From GCA-003244245 sp050699515 (GTDB taxonomy: Bacteria; Actinomycetota; Actinomycetes; Mycobacteriales; Pseudonocardiaceae): a stretch of DNA of 64,000 nt. The DNA is taken from contig JBOHFF010000076.1 of the NCBI GenBank assembly GCA_050699515.1, positions 34,003-98,002 on the forward strand, in the 5' to 3' direction. Shown piece by piece: positions 7,993 to 17,270 of the stretch (positions are counted from its first letter, which is position 1; each line of letters starts with the position of its first letter). Both the position numbers and the translations under genes were made by a program. The notes beneath the pieces are model-generated. The model was not told where the DNA came from and made no database searches. It saw nothing but the letters and a program-made list of their open reading frames with translations.

Positions 7993-9696
7993 ATGGCGCA
8001 GCAGAAGGAGCCGCAAAAGTGGCTAGTCATTGCGGCGATCTTGCTCGCCGGTAGCTCCGTAGGGGCTGAAGCTAACATTCCCTTTTGGGCCGACGCCGTT
8101 CTCAGGGGCTTGCTGCTGAGCGGTGCAATCGTTGTTCTAGTGAAGCTGGTCCGACCGTGGCACAAGCGGCGACTCAAGGAACGACCGTTACCGCAATTTC
8201 CGCACACCCCAGTTCCTCCCGAAAACGTCTTTTGGCTCAAGAGGAGAGCTGGTAGCTCACTATTCGCAATGGATAAAGCGGCCTTGAAGATATTCGCTTT
8301 GGCTGTCGCAAAGCCGACAGAAGTACGTCAACGGGTCGTAGACACTTATGTGCCTGAACGCAGAACGGTTCATCAGCGAGTTTCAATCGAGTGTCAAATA
8401 CCCAAAGATTACTTACTCGAACACGAACATCTTGTCACGGGCGAGAAGCAACGAGGATCGCCTCCGGTGATTTATTTTCCGCTTCTCATGCCCAGGAAAG
8501 GAAAATTGCAAGATGAGTTCAATGTCTTTAATGGAGATGGATCTGCTGTATCTGTACTGGCCTACCGTGAGTACCTACAGCTTGTTGCCTGCACAGTGCG
8601 GGCACTTCTTCTCGCCTCGTTCGGCAAAGAAAGATATTCGGAACTGCCAAAGGAGGTGAGGGATGCAGAGCGTAATTGTCTCCTTGAAATCATGAAGCGT
8701 AGGGACCCGGGTGCGCGTGTGCCGTCGCTGCAGCCAGAGAGTGACCTTGACAGGCTATCAACGGCAAATTTAAGTGATGTAGTAGATGGCGCGACGTTCG
8801 AAATAGTCCGAAGCTTTGTAAGGAAATTGACGAACAACTACGGGATCGTTGCAATTGTGCGTCCGGAGTCTAATGGTCGGTTCCTTGTCAAGTACGAACA
8901 AATATTAATTCCAAACATGAAGTTATCGAAGCCGGCGTCTGGTCTGCCTGGAAAATCTGTCGGCTGGCTTCGAGTCGCACTTGGCGCCCGCCCGGTTGAT
9001 CTCACTATAGGTATTGAAAATGCTTGCACCTGTCAAAGCTATCATCTACGCGTGGCAGGAACCGATGGGCTCTATCTGATGCGACAAGTTCCGCTTGATT
9101 ACGCTAAGACGATCGCTACCACGGCCAGGGGAGCGCCAACTCTGCCACATCTCCGGTTTCGCCGACGCCTCGGACAGCCACATGGCCATTTCTATGCGCG
9201 GTACTTCCCGGAGTCGCAAGGAGATGAACAGCCACGAATCAGATTCAAGTTCGGCGAGATACCACCGGGTTCGCTTTTGCGTGCGGCAATTGCGGCGGCT
9301 GCTAGCTTGGTGCTGGTCTGGCTTGTTGGCGTTGTGAACTCCGACTGGGCAGACCCTGGAACAGACGCACCTGCCTTCCTTCTCGCTTTCCCGGCGATTG
9401 CGGCGACATGGCTCGGTTTTGAGTCGCTATCGAGACGACTGTTGGAGGGCACGCTTCGCGCTCGCTTCAGCTTGATGGTTACGGCAGGGCAGTCAATCGC
9501 CGCGACGGGTTTATTTATGGCACACAAAGCATATGGACAAAGCTTGAACTGGTGGAAACTGCCGGCCAATATGCATGTCTTTTGGGTGCAAGATCTTTCT
9601 TGGCTGGCGATACTAAGGAGCCGTAATGGAACAACATACCCACTGAAGTTGACATCGTCGCAGGTCCGGGGCTCCCAAAAATGTCTAACCGGATAA
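7993..9696 (+). CDS. Unrecognised membrane protein of 567 residues
   Basis: ATG at 7993, in an AT-rich island with codon use unlike its neighbours. Two hydrophobic segments lie at the N-terminus (about residues 10-27 and 37-53). A long soluble middle (about 55-430) follows, and three more hydrophobic stretches come near the C-terminus (about 434-453, 467-487, 504-522). The soluble part includes a charged segment with many positively charged residues and a VRPESNGRFLVKYEQILIPN stretch, but I recognise no catalytic motif. The layout would place the middle region on one side of the membrane. There is no partner gene except a 78-residue frame 230 bases downstream. A role in defence or in a mobile element is possible but unsupported. 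Confidence 0.65.
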   Translation: MAQQKEPQKWLVIAAILLAGSSVGAEANIPFWADAVLRGLLLSGAIVVLVKLVRPWHKRRLKERPLPQFPHTPVPPENVFWLKRRAGSSLFAMDKAALKIFALAVAKPTEVRQRVVDTYVPERRTVHQRVSIECQIPKDYLLEHEHLVTGEKQRGSPPVIYFPLLMPRKGKLQDEFNVFNGDGSAVSVLAYREYLQLVACTVRALLLASFGKERYSELPKEVRDAERNCLLEIMKRRDPGARVPSLQPESDLDRLSTANLSDVVDGATFEIVRSFVRKLTNNYGIVAIVRPESNGRFLVKYEQILIPNMKLSKPASGLPGKSVGWLRVALGARPVDLTIGIENACTCQSYHLRVAGTDGLYLMRQVPLDYAKTIATTARGAPTLPHLRFRRRLGQPHGHFYARYFPESQGDEQPRIRFKFGEIPPGSLLRAAIAAAASLVLVWLVGVVNSDWADPGTDAPAFLLAFPAIAATWLGFESLSRRLLEGTLRARFSLMVTAGQSIAATGLFMAHKAYGQSLNWWKLPANMHVFWVQDLSWLAILRSRNGTTYPLKLTSSQVRGSQKCLTG

Positions 9697-9928
9697 GTTA
9701 TTTCATTACAATGACTAATCATCGCCCTTGTTAATGCGTCTTATATCTGTTATAAGTATTGGCTACAGGCGTACGAGTATTCTTACTATTCAACGAGAAT
9801 GGGTGACAGTGGACTTATTCAGAATGGTTAGTTAATGATTGAGGCAGGAGGTGGTATGTGGAAAAATTCACTAGACATTATGAAGATGGCTCTGCTACTC
9901 TAGCTAATTCGAGAGAAGGGAAAGGCTG

Positions 9929-10165
9929 ATGACGACACGAGTGATAAGGGTATTGGAATCGTTTGCTACAAGACGACGATGTCACAGCAATGGTGAAAAT
10001 GGGCTCGATGTAACAGATGGCTACACGGTCATGCCAAATGATTGGCCGGCGCATGTGCCTAGCCCCGATTTGACAAGTGAGCAAATAGTAAGGGGGCTGA
10101 ATAAAATCGATGACATCTTTGACGCTGCAATGGCAGATCTGCGAGACACACCATTGCCCGGTTGA
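9929..10165 (+). CDS. Small hypothetical protein (78 residues)
   Basis: ATG at 9929 preceded by AAGGGAAAGG. The product is soluble, acidic in its second half (LNKIDDIFDAAMADLRDTP) and helix-prone there. It lies in the same AT-rich island as the large membrane protein and on the same strand, 230 bases downstream. Family not recognised. Confidence 0.4.
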   Translation: MTTRVIRVLESFATRRRCHSNGENGLDVTDGYTVMPNDWPAHVPSPDLTSEQIVRGLNKIDDIFDAAMADLRDTPLPG

Positions 10166-10365
10166 AATTATTGGACAAACCTGGGCCAAAGGATTCTTCA
10201 GGCGGGTGGCGCTCATGGTGTCACATTGATAATAAAATAGTGATGTTGGTGTTGCTGTTTGTCACCTGAGGATCACTGAGTAGTATGCTCTAACCTCCTC
10301 TTGATTGCTGAATTACGGATAGATCAGCGAAAAGATAGCCACCAAGGCAGTCTCCTATTGAGAAA

Positions 10366-10545
10366 TCAAGCGTCACGTGACTCGTCCGTATGATGGTCTA
10401 CTTGCTGCGCACACATAAGATCAACGATCCGTGCCAAGACCAGAAGATCCTCAACCCGCGCTGGAAGGCCCTGCGCCAGTCGAGTGTGAATCACCCACTC
10501 TTCAAGATCGACAGAGGGATCAGGGGGAGGAACTGAGGGCTCCAT
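10366..10545 (-). CDS. Small hypothetical protein of the WVIHTRL type (59 residues)
   Basis: ATG at 10545, TGA at 10366-10368. The product reads as a proline-rich start, then VDLEEWVIHTRLAQGLPARV and a helical VLARIVDLMCAQQ. The same sequence type, degenerate, occurs at about 7770-7889 on the same strand, which supports it as a real conserved coding unit. Such short proteins often accompany helix-turn-helix/DUF genes in actinomycetes. Function unknown. Confidence 0.45.
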   Translation of the reverse strand: MEPSVPPPDPSVDLEEWVIHTRLAQGLPARVEDLLVLARIVDLMCAQQVDHHTDESRDA

Positions 10546-10790
10546 CGCTGCTGCCTTGCTACTGGTGCGTCTGCCTCAGGGGTGTCGAGCGGGTCGCAAT
10601 GACCGGAGCAGGCGCATCCCCGCCTGCTCGCAAGGGCGCCTGCAGGTGGCTCCACGGGAGCGCTCTCGTAATCGGAAATTCTTAACTGCATGCCCTGGTC
10701 TCGCTGTAACAACTTCTCGTTGCCCATCGGATATCGTCAACGGCGCCGCTGATCTATAATTCGCTGTAAATTCAATTGCAAGACACTACA

Positions 10791-13367
10791 CTAGCCAGCG
10801 CCCAAGCGGGGCTCGTGGTCTTCGCTGTCGTCGTGCATGGCTTGATCGAGGGCAGTGAGGCAGGTGTGGATGTCGCCGGCGTCGGGGACGCCGAGGTCGG
10901 TGTAGAGGGTCAGCGCGTGTTGCCAGTGGATGCGAGCCTGGTCGAGATCGCTGGCGGCCTGGTGGGCGTGCGCGAGGCCGTCGTGGGCGCGGGCTTGCTC
11001 GTACCGATCGCTGATCTGCGTGGCCAGGGTGAGGGCGACGGTGTGGTGGGCGAGGGCCTGGTCGGGTTGGTGAGTTGCAACCAGCGTCTCACCAAGGCAG
11101 TTCAAAGCGCAGGCCTCACCGTGCCGGCTGCCTATTTCACGGAACAGTGCCAGGGCGTGCTGAAGGTGCTCACCGGTCTGCTGGTAGTCGCCCTGCCGCT
11201 GGCAGGCAGTACCGAGATCGAGCAACGCGCGGGCTTTACCGAGCCGGTCGCCGATCTCCTGCGCGATGGAGAGGGTTTGCTGAAGTCGGTTAGCGGCCTG
11301 CCGGTAGTGACCCTGCCGAAGGTCGACGTTGCCGAGGCCGGCCAGCGCGTGGGCCGCTCCGAGCTGGTCGCCGGTCTCCTGGAACAGGGCCAGAGCACGC
11401 TGGTGATGGTCGGCAGCCTGCTGGTAGTGACCCTGCCACCAGCAGACGGTGCCGAGGTTCAGCAGCGCGCGGGCCTCGCCGAGCCGGTCACCGGTCTCCC
11501 GGGTAAGGGTGAGCGCCTGCTGGTGATGGTCGGCAGCCTGCTGGTAGTGACCCTGATGCCAGTAGATGTGGCCAAGGTTGAGCAGCGCGCCGACTTGGGT
11601 CGTGGGCTCGCCGGTATGGCGCGCGACGCGCAGGGCGTAGGTATGGATGGTCAGGCCGTCGGCGATGTGTCCGCCAACAGCCAGGTAGCGGGATAGGGTC
11701 ATGGCCAGACGGGTGGTGTGGCCGGGCCAACCGTAGGTAGCACCAAAAGCGCTGACAGCAGTGAGGGTGACCCGTTCAGCATCGAGCCAGGCCAGGGCGG
11801 TGGCCGGGTCGGGCGTCGGCGGGGTGGGGGTGGCCGGTGGGGGGATGCGTGGCCGGCGATGCTGCTCGGCAGGAACAAGGGTGTCCATCGCCGTCGCGGC
11901 CGCGGCCAGATAATGATCGAAGAGGCGGGTCAGCGCGCTCTGCCGGTCCGCCCCGGAGTCTTCGACGTCGGTGAGGTGCGTGGCGTAGGCGCGCAGTAGG
12001 TCGTGCATGTCGTAGCGGCCCAGGCGTGGGTCCCGGATCAGGTGCGCGCGGGCTAAAAGGTCCACTACCTGCTGGGCATCGTCGAGGCTGGTGCCGGCCA
12101 GGGCGGCGACCGCGTAGGGATCGAAGTCGGGGCCGGGGTGCAGGCCGATGAGCCGGAACACCCGCGCCGCCGTAGCCGGGAGGTGCTGGTAGGACCAGGA
12201 GAACACGCCTCGCACCGCGGTGCGAGCGTCGCCACCAGCGTCCAGCCGCTCCAGCCGCCGCTGCTCATCGGCCAACTCGCCGACCAGCTGCGTGAGGCTG
12301 ATGGTGGGGCGGGCGGCGGCGAGCTCGGCGGCGACCCGCAATGCCAATGGCAGCCGCGCACAGAGCTCGGCCAGGGTGGCGACCGCCTCAGGCTCGGCTT
12401 GCGCCCGCCCACCGATCAACGCAGCGAGCAGAGCGACCGCTTCCTCCAGCGGCAGCAGGTCCAGGTCCAGGCGCCGGGCCCCGTGCCGGGCCACCAATCC
12501 GGTCAGGGAGTCACGGCTGGTCACCATCACCACACACGAGGGGGCACCGGGCAGCAGTGGGCGGACCTGCTCGACCGATGAGGCGTTGTCCAGCACCACC
12601 AGGATCCGCCGCCCATCCACCATGCTCCGGTAGGCCGCGGCGCGTTCCTCCACATCCAGGGGGATGTTCGGTCCAGGCACGCCCAGCGCGCGCAGGAACC
12701 CCGCCAGCGCGTCGGCCGCCGAGAGCGGCTGATCGGGATCGAAGCCGCGCAGGTTGACGTACAACTGCCCATCCGGGAACTCGCTCCGGACTCGATGCGC
12801 CCACCGCAGTGCCAGCTCGGTCTTGCCCACCCCCGCGGTCCCGGACACCGCGGAGATCACCACGGCGGTCGAGTTCCCATCCGTGACTTGTGTCGCCGTC
12901 GCCTGGTCGGTGCTGCGAAGCAGGAGACGGTCAAGGTCATCCAGTTCTCGGGATCGACCTGTGAAGACCTCGACGGCTGGAGGTAGCTGTGCGGGCACCG
13001 CTCGTGCCTCACCCACCGGCCCGGGTGGATCGGTGAGCCGGTGCTGGCGTTTGAGCTCGGTGTATACCCCCACGAGCACGTCGTGCCGGCGCCGCCAGCT
13101 GCCGAGGGCCCGCTGGTCGTTGCCGGTACAGGCGCGGACCAGAGGTTCGACCAGCCGGTCCCACTCCGGCGGCCGGCTGATCCGGCCATCCAAGATCTCA
13201 TAGAGCTGGGAGCGGCTGTAACCCAGCTGGCGGGCCAGCACTGCCCGGTCCAGCCCGCGACCCTGTACCAGCCGTTTCAACCCAGCGCAGAACTCCGCAA
13301 CCGGGCCATCTCGTGTTTCTCCTGCCACCGAGGCTTCCCCTTCAGGTGTCCGGTGCGGTCCGGACAT
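10791..13367 (-). CDS. STAND ATPase regulator: HTH, NB-ARC and TPR domains
   Basis: 858 residues from ATG 13367 (GTG 13382 is an alternative). Residues about 25-65 form a helix-turn-helix (RAVLARQLGYSRSQLYEILD). An NB-ARC ATPase follows, with Walker A GTAGVGKT (about 176-183), Walker B RILVVLD (about 254-260) and a later YDMHDLL, the MHD-type sensor. The C-terminal 250 residues are at least five near-identical 40-residue tetratricopeptide repeats (LGHIYWHQGHYQQAADHHQQ and variants). STAND proteins act as nucleotide-dependent switches that assemble when the repeat region senses a ligand; actinomycete versions resemble the C-terminal part of AfsR. It stands alone and is divergent from the downstream-strand genes. 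The signal is unknown. Confidence 0.85.
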   Translation of the reverse strand: MSGPHRTPEGEASVAGETRDGPVAEFCAGLKRLVQGRGLDRAVLARQLGYSRSQLYEILDGRISRPPEWDRLVEPLVRACTGNDQRALGSWRRRHDVLVGVYTELKRQHRLTDPPGPVGEARAVPAQLPPAVEVFTGRSRELDDLDRLLLRSTDQATATQVTDGNSTAVVISAVSGTAGVGKTELALRWAHRVRSEFPDGQLYVNLRGFDPDQPLSAADALAGFLRALGVPGPNIPLDVEERAAAYRSMVDGRRILVVLDNASSVEQVRPLLPGAPSCVVMVTSRDSLTGLVARHGARRLDLDLLPLEEAVALLAALIGGRAQAEPEAVATLAELCARLPLALRVAAELAAARPTISLTQLVGELADEQRRLERLDAGGDARTAVRGVFSWSYQHLPATAARVFRLIGLHPGPDFDPYAVAALAGTSLDDAQQVVDLLARAHLIRDPRLGRYDMHDLLRAYATHLTDVEDSGADRQSALTRLFDHYLAAAATAMDTLVPAEQHRRPRIPPPATPTPPTPDPATALAWLDAERVTLTAVSAFGATYGWPGHTTRLAMTLSRYLAVGGHIADGLTIHTYALRVARHTGEPTTQVGALLNLGHIYWHQGHYQQAADHHQQALTLTRETGDRLGEARALLNLGTVCWWQGHYQQAADHHQRALALFQETGDQLGAAHALAGLGNVDLRQGHYRQAANRLQQTLSIAQEIGDRLGKARALLDLGTACQRQGDYQQTGEHLQHALALFREIGSRHGEACALNCLGETLVATHQPDQALAHHTVALTLATQISDRYEQARAHDGLAHAHQAASDLDQARIHWQHALTLYTDLGVPDAGDIHTCLTALDQAMHDDSEDHEPRLGAG

Positions 13368-13516
13368 AACACCGTCGCACACCCTGACGACCAGCGTCGA
13401 TACCTATCTCGACGGGATCTGGGCCGGTGTTGCGGACAGTGCTGGCCCAGCCGGTTTGGCTGTTTCTAGACCCGCGGAAAACAGACCGCACGGACCGGAT
13501 CACAGGAGAGACAACC

Positions 13517-13726
13517 ATGCTCAAGATGATCGCGTTGATAGCCTTCATCATCTTCACTGCCGGTGTCCTTATCGGTGTCCGCTGCCAAGAGATCAATTTA
13601 CGGCGACGGGAGCGGCGACTCCTCGAGGAACGGCAGCGAGTGAACGAGCAGATCTGTGCCCTCAACGCACGACTGGAACGGCGGCACCGGGCCGAGGCCC
13701 TCGGTTCACCGAATTCGAGAGGCTGA
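13517..13726 (+). CDS. Small membrane-anchored protein (69 residues)
   Basis: ATG at 13517 with CAGGAG ten bases upstream. The product has one N-terminal hydrophobic segment (IALIAFIIFTAGVLIGV) followed by a highly charged, coiled-coil-like helix (RRRERRLLEERQRVNEQ). It looks like a single-pass membrane protein with a cytoplasmic helix. It precedes the homocysteine methyltransferase/MTHFR gene by about 55 bases; no functional link is evident. Confidence 0.55.
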   Translation: MLKMIALIAFIIFTAGVLIGVRCQEINLRRRERRLLEERQRVNEQICALNARLERRHRAEALGSPNSRG

Positions 13727-13782
13727 GAGCGCTCGATGTTTCGGGCCCGGCGGGGGAGAATTCGGCCAGGAGGCGAGGGACA

Positions 13783-15669
13783 GTGAACGCGCAAGACCCC
13801 GGCACGGTACTCGAACAGCTCAGGGCCGGGCAGGTGGTGGTCTGTGACGGCGCGATGGGCACGATGCTGCATGCCGCCGGGGTTCCACTGGACCGCGCGC
13901 TGCCCGAGCTCAACCTCTCGCGCCCGGCGCTGGTCCGTGACCTGCACGCGGCTTACGTCAGCGCGGGTGCCCGAATCCTGCAGACGAACACCTTCGGCGC
14001 GAACCGGCTGCGCTTGGCCGGGTCAGCGCTGGAGAACAGCGTCTCTGAGATCAACATCGCCGGCGCCCGGTTGGCCCGTGAGGCGGTCCAGCGCGCTGGG
14101 CATTCGGTGCTGGTCGCCGGGTCCATCGGACCGGCGGTCAGCGCTCCCGCGGTGCGCCGGGTGCCCGCGAGCACCCGAGCGGAGTGCCTGCGGGAGCAGA
14201 TCGCGGCGCTGTGCGACTGGGTCGACCTGCTGATCCTGGAGACCTTCGGCGACCTGGAATCGCTGGTCCAGGCGGTCGAGCTGGCCGCATCGGAGACCGA
14301 CCTGCCGGTGGTGGCCCAGCTGACCTTCGGCGACGATGGCCGGACCCTGCGGGGGGAGGATCCTGCGGAGGCGGCCGCGGTGCTCTCCGAATTGCCGGTG
14401 GTCGCACTGGGAGCGAACTGCACGGTCGGTCCCGCGGTGCTGGTGGGGGTGGTCGGTGAGCTGGCCCGCGGCACCGAGCTGCCCTTGACCGTCGCGCCCA
14501 ACGCCGGGGTGCCCCAACGGCTCGGCGGCCAGCTGCGCTACGCCCGCAACGCGGCGTACTTCGGCGAGGCCGCGCACCGGTTCGTGGCTGCCGGCGCCAC
14601 TGTGCTGGGCGGGTGCTGCGGGACGACACCTGCTCATGTGCGGGCGATCTCCCAGGCGGTCGCCGCGTTGCCGCCGGCGCGGCGGACCCCCACCCAGATG
14701 CCCCCGACGCCCCCGACCCCGCGAGTCTCCTCGACCGTGAGCCGGGTGGCGCCACCCAGCGGTTGGCCCGCCGCGTGGGAGGGCGAGCTGGTGGTGGCCG
14801 TCGGCTTGCAGGCCCCTAACGGCGCTCAGGTGCCGGAGTTCCTCGAGCGGGCGAGTGCGATGCGGGCAGCCGGCGCGCGGGCACTGGCCATTCTCGAGGC
14901 GGCCCCGCCGGCGGCCCGGATCAGCCCGGTCGGCGCGGCGGTGGTGGTCCGCGAGCGGGTGGGCGGTGAGGTGTTGTTACCAATGGAGGCCGCCGACCGC
15001 AACCTCGCCGCGCTGCAGGCCGACCTGCTCGGTGCGCACGCGCTCGGCCTGCGGATGGTGGTGTGCCGCACGGGCAGCCCGCGGGTCTCCGGTGACTACC
15101 CCATCGCGGCGGGCGGGACGCCCTGGGACGTCGATGCGGTCGGGCTCATCGCGATGCTCGGCGCGCTCAACGAGGGCATCGACTGGCGGGGGGTGGCCAC
15201 TGCGGAGCACACCAGGTTCGTGATCGGTGGCGTGTTGCACACCGCCGCCGGCGACCTCACCGGCGAGTTGGAGAAGGCCGAGTCGATGCTGCGTGCCGGC
15301 GCTCATTTCCTGGTCACCGACGTGATCTACGACATCGAGGAGGCGGCCCGGGTGCTCGGCATGGTGCGGGCCCGCGGGATGGCGCTCCCGGTGCTCGCGA
15401 CGCTCGCGCCGTTCGCTGATATCCGGACCCTGCAACGGCTGTCCTATGAGGACCCGGAGGGCTCGATCCCGCTGTCTGTGCTGGTTGACGCCGCCCGCCG
15501 CGGCCGGCGCCACCGGGACGATCCCGAGCAGACCACCGAGTTCTCGGTCGGTGCGGTGGAGAAGCTGCGGCACCTGATCTCCGGCGTCGTGGTGCACGTG
15601 CCCGGCGGGGTCGACGAGCAGGCAGCGCGGCTGATCGGCGCGCTGGCCCGGCTACGGACCGGCGGATGA
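13783..15669 (+). CDS. Bifunctional homocysteine S-methyltransferase / methylenetetrahydrofolate reductase-like protein
   Basis: 628 residues from GTG 13783, with AGGAGG about 10 bases upstream. The first 300 residues are a homocysteine methyltransferase barrel: CDGAMGTML start, QTNTFGANR, GANCT and GGCCGT, the last two supplying the three zinc-binding cysteines. After a proline-rich linker (about residues 300-335) the C-terminal half has the MTHFR barrel (FVIGGVLHT, GAHFLVTDVIYDI, LPVLATLAP). The combined enzyme would reduce methylene-THF and transfer the methyl group to homocysteine, making methionine. Its stop overlaps the start of the PucR-type regulator by four bases, so both are co-translated. 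Confidence 0.85.
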   Translation: MNAQDPGTVLEQLRAGQVVVCDGAMGTMLHAAGVPLDRALPELNLSRPALVRDLHAAYVSAGARILQTNTFGANRLRLAGSALENSVSEINIAGARLAREAVQRAGHSVLVAGSIGPAVSAPAVRRVPASTRAECLREQIAALCDWVDLLILETFGDLESLVQAVELAASETDLPVVAQLTFGDDGRTLRGEDPAEAAAVLSELPVVALGANCTVGPAVLVGVVGELARGTELPLTVAPNAGVPQRLGGQLRYARNAAYFGEAAHRFVAAGATVLGGCCGTTPAHVRAISQAVAALPPARRTPTQMPPTPPTPRVSSTVSRVAPPSGWPAAWEGELVVAVGLQAPNGAQVPEFLERASAMRAAGARALAILEAAPPAARISPVGAAVVVRERVGGEVLLPMEAADRNLAALQADLLGAHALGLRMVVCRTGSPRVSGDYPIAAGGTPWDVDAVGLIAMLGALNEGIDWRGVATAEHTRFVIGGVLHTAAGDLTGELEKAESMLRAGAHFLVTDVIYDIEEAARVLGMVRARGMALPVLATLAPFADIRTLQRLSYEDPEGSIPLSVLVDAARRGRRHRDDPEQTTEFSVGAVEKLRHLISGVVVHVPGGVDEQAARLIGALARLRTGG

Positions 15670-16961
15670 CCAGCCCAGGCAGGTCCGGGCGGGCACCCGC
15701 CCGGGACGGACAGTCCGCGCTGAGCGGCCTGTCCCGGCAGAACTCGATCTACCGCCGGACCATGACGGTCTGCGACGAGCTGGCGGATGCGGCACTGGGC
15801 GGGGCCGACCCGGTCCGGCTCACCGAGGTCTTCGCCCGGTTGGTCGGTAAACGGATCGTGTTGCTGGACACCGCATTCCGGCTGCGGGCCCAAGCCGGCG
15901 GGTCGGACTCGTTGCCGGGGCTGCGCTGGAACCGCACCGATCCCAGCGTGGACCGGCTGCTCCGCGCGCTGGAGGCCGCGCGGCGCCCGCTGCGCATCCC
16001 GGCCATCCCCGGCTCGCTGCTGGACCAAGCCTGCCTGGTGGCGCCGGTGGTGGTCCGCGAGACCAGCTTGGGTTACCTGCTGGTGCTCGACGAGGCGGCG
16101 GCCGGCGGCTACGGGGCGGCACCCGATGACGCCGAGTTCCTCACCGTCACCTACGCGGCCACGCTGTTCGCGTTGACCCTCGCTCATGAGCAGACCAGCG
16201 CCGAACTGGACTTGCGTTACCGAGCCAGCGTGGTCGACGCCCTGGTCTCGGGTCATTTCCTGGACGCCCAGGACGCCCGGCGCAAGGTCCGGTCGCTGGG
16301 GCTGCGGGATGACGCACCACTGCGGGTGGCGATGCTGCGCCCGGTGCCGTCTGATCCGGGCTGGGCCCACGGTGACTGGATCCAGCGGATCGCGTCGATA
16401 CTGCCGGGGGCGGGCGCAGCGGTGCGGGACGGTGCGCTGGTGATGATCGTCCCCGCGGACCCCGACGCCGACGCGCTGGCGGCGTTGTGCCGGCTGCGCC
16501 CGAGCCTCACCTGCGGGGTGAGCGAGCACGTGGAGTCCCCGGAACTGCTGCCCCGCGGGGTGCGCCAGGCTGAGCGGGCGATCGACCTGGGGCTGCGCCT
16601 GGGGCGGGCCGGCCAGCCGGTCCGCTACGAGGAGCTGGGCATCTACCGGCTGCTGTGCACGATCGGCGACATGCGGCAGTTGATGGGGTTCGCCCGCGAC
16701 GTGCTGGGGCCGTTGCTGGACTACGACACCGAGCATCGCACCGAGCTGGTGCGCACCCTGGCGGTGTACCTGCACCACCACGGCAGCCACAAGCAGTCCG
16801 CCCGGATGCTGCACCTGCACACCAACACCGTCGCCTACCGCGTCGCCCGCATCGAGACGATCACCGGGTTGGATCTCGGTGATCCGGATGACCGGCTGGT
16901 CGCGCACGTCGCCACGAAGATCATCGAATCGCAGACCCCGCCGGGCGGCGACGGATGCTGA
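15666..16961 (+). CDS. PucR/CdaR-type transcriptional regulator
   Basis: 431 residues; ATG at 15666 overlaps the previous stop (ATGA). The C-terminal 70 residues are the PucR helix-turn-helix: ELVRTLAVYLHHHGSHKQSA followed by RMLHLHTNTVAYRVARIE. The upstream part has a GAF-like sensory region (LLVLDEAAAGG, TLFALTLAHEQ) and a GGDEF-like central region typical of the family. Likely controls its own operon, possibly in response to a metabolite of methionine or folate metabolism; that is inference from gene order. Confidence 0.85.
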   Translation: MTSPGRSGRAPARDGQSALSGLSRQNSIYRRTMTVCDELADAALGGADPVRLTEVFARLVGKRIVLLDTAFRLRAQAGGSDSLPGLRWNRTDPSVDRLLRALEAARRPLRIPAIPGSLLDQACLVAPVVVRETSLGYLLVLDEAAAGGYGAAPDDAEFLTVTYAATLFALTLAHEQTSAELDLRYRASVVDALVSGHFLDAQDARRKVRSLGLRDDAPLRVAMLRPVPSDPGWAHGDWIQRIASILPGAGAAVRDGALVMIVPADPDADALAALCRLRPSLTCGVSEHVESPELLPRGVRQAERAIDLGLRLGRAGQPVRYEELGIYRLLCTIGDMRQLMGFARDVLGPLLDYDTEHRTELVRTLAVYLHHHGSHKQSARMLHLHTNTVAYRVARIETITGLDLGDPDDRLVAHVATKIIESQTPPGGDGC

Positions 16962-17012
16962 ACGGCGTGCCACTTTCTTGGCGGCGAGGTCGATGGTGAA
17001 CGGACTGAGCGT

Positions 17013-17270
17013 TCAATGCCGCTGGGGTCGCAGCGAGCCGATCACCAGGAGCAGGCCGACGATCAACGCCAGGCCCGCGAGCAGCCACCGGCCATCCAGG
17101 TCGGGGAACCAGGTGATGCCGCCGATCAGTGTGGTGGTGGCGATGCCCAGCGCGCCCAGCCCGGCGACCATCGTGAGCAGGTCCGGTCCACCTCGCGCGG
17201 TCGGCTCGTCGGCGGGTCGCGGTTCTGGGTCAGCCCCACGTTCGGGCATTGTCGGCTCCCTCCCGGTCAT
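17013..17270 (-). CDS. Small two-helix membrane protein (85 residues)
   Basis: ATG at 17270 overlaps the stop of the PspC/LiaF-like gene by four bases, so it is the second gene of that operon. The product has an acidic N-terminus and two membrane segments (about residues 31-50 and 60-78), then ends in a basic tail. Family unknown; it probably acts with the envelope-stress genes around it. Confidence 0.65.
   Translation of the reverse strand: MTGREPTMPERGADPEPRPADEPTARGGPDLLTMVAGLGALGIATTTLIGGITWFPDLDGRWLLAGLALIVGLLLVIGSLRPQRH

Larger units (their letters stand above)
7890..10365. other. AT-rich island
   Basis: From about 7.89 to 10.37 kb base composition falls clearly below that of both neighbours: long A/T-containing runs, use of A/T-ending codons, and AT-rich spacers at 9697-9928 and 10166-10365 in which I see no gene. 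The edges are marked by two copies of the same small-gene sequence (about 7770-7889 and 10366-10545), both on the minus strand. This looks like foreign DNA inserted next to, or between copies of, a duplicated segment. No integrase or tRNA is visible at the borders. Confidence 0.55.
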
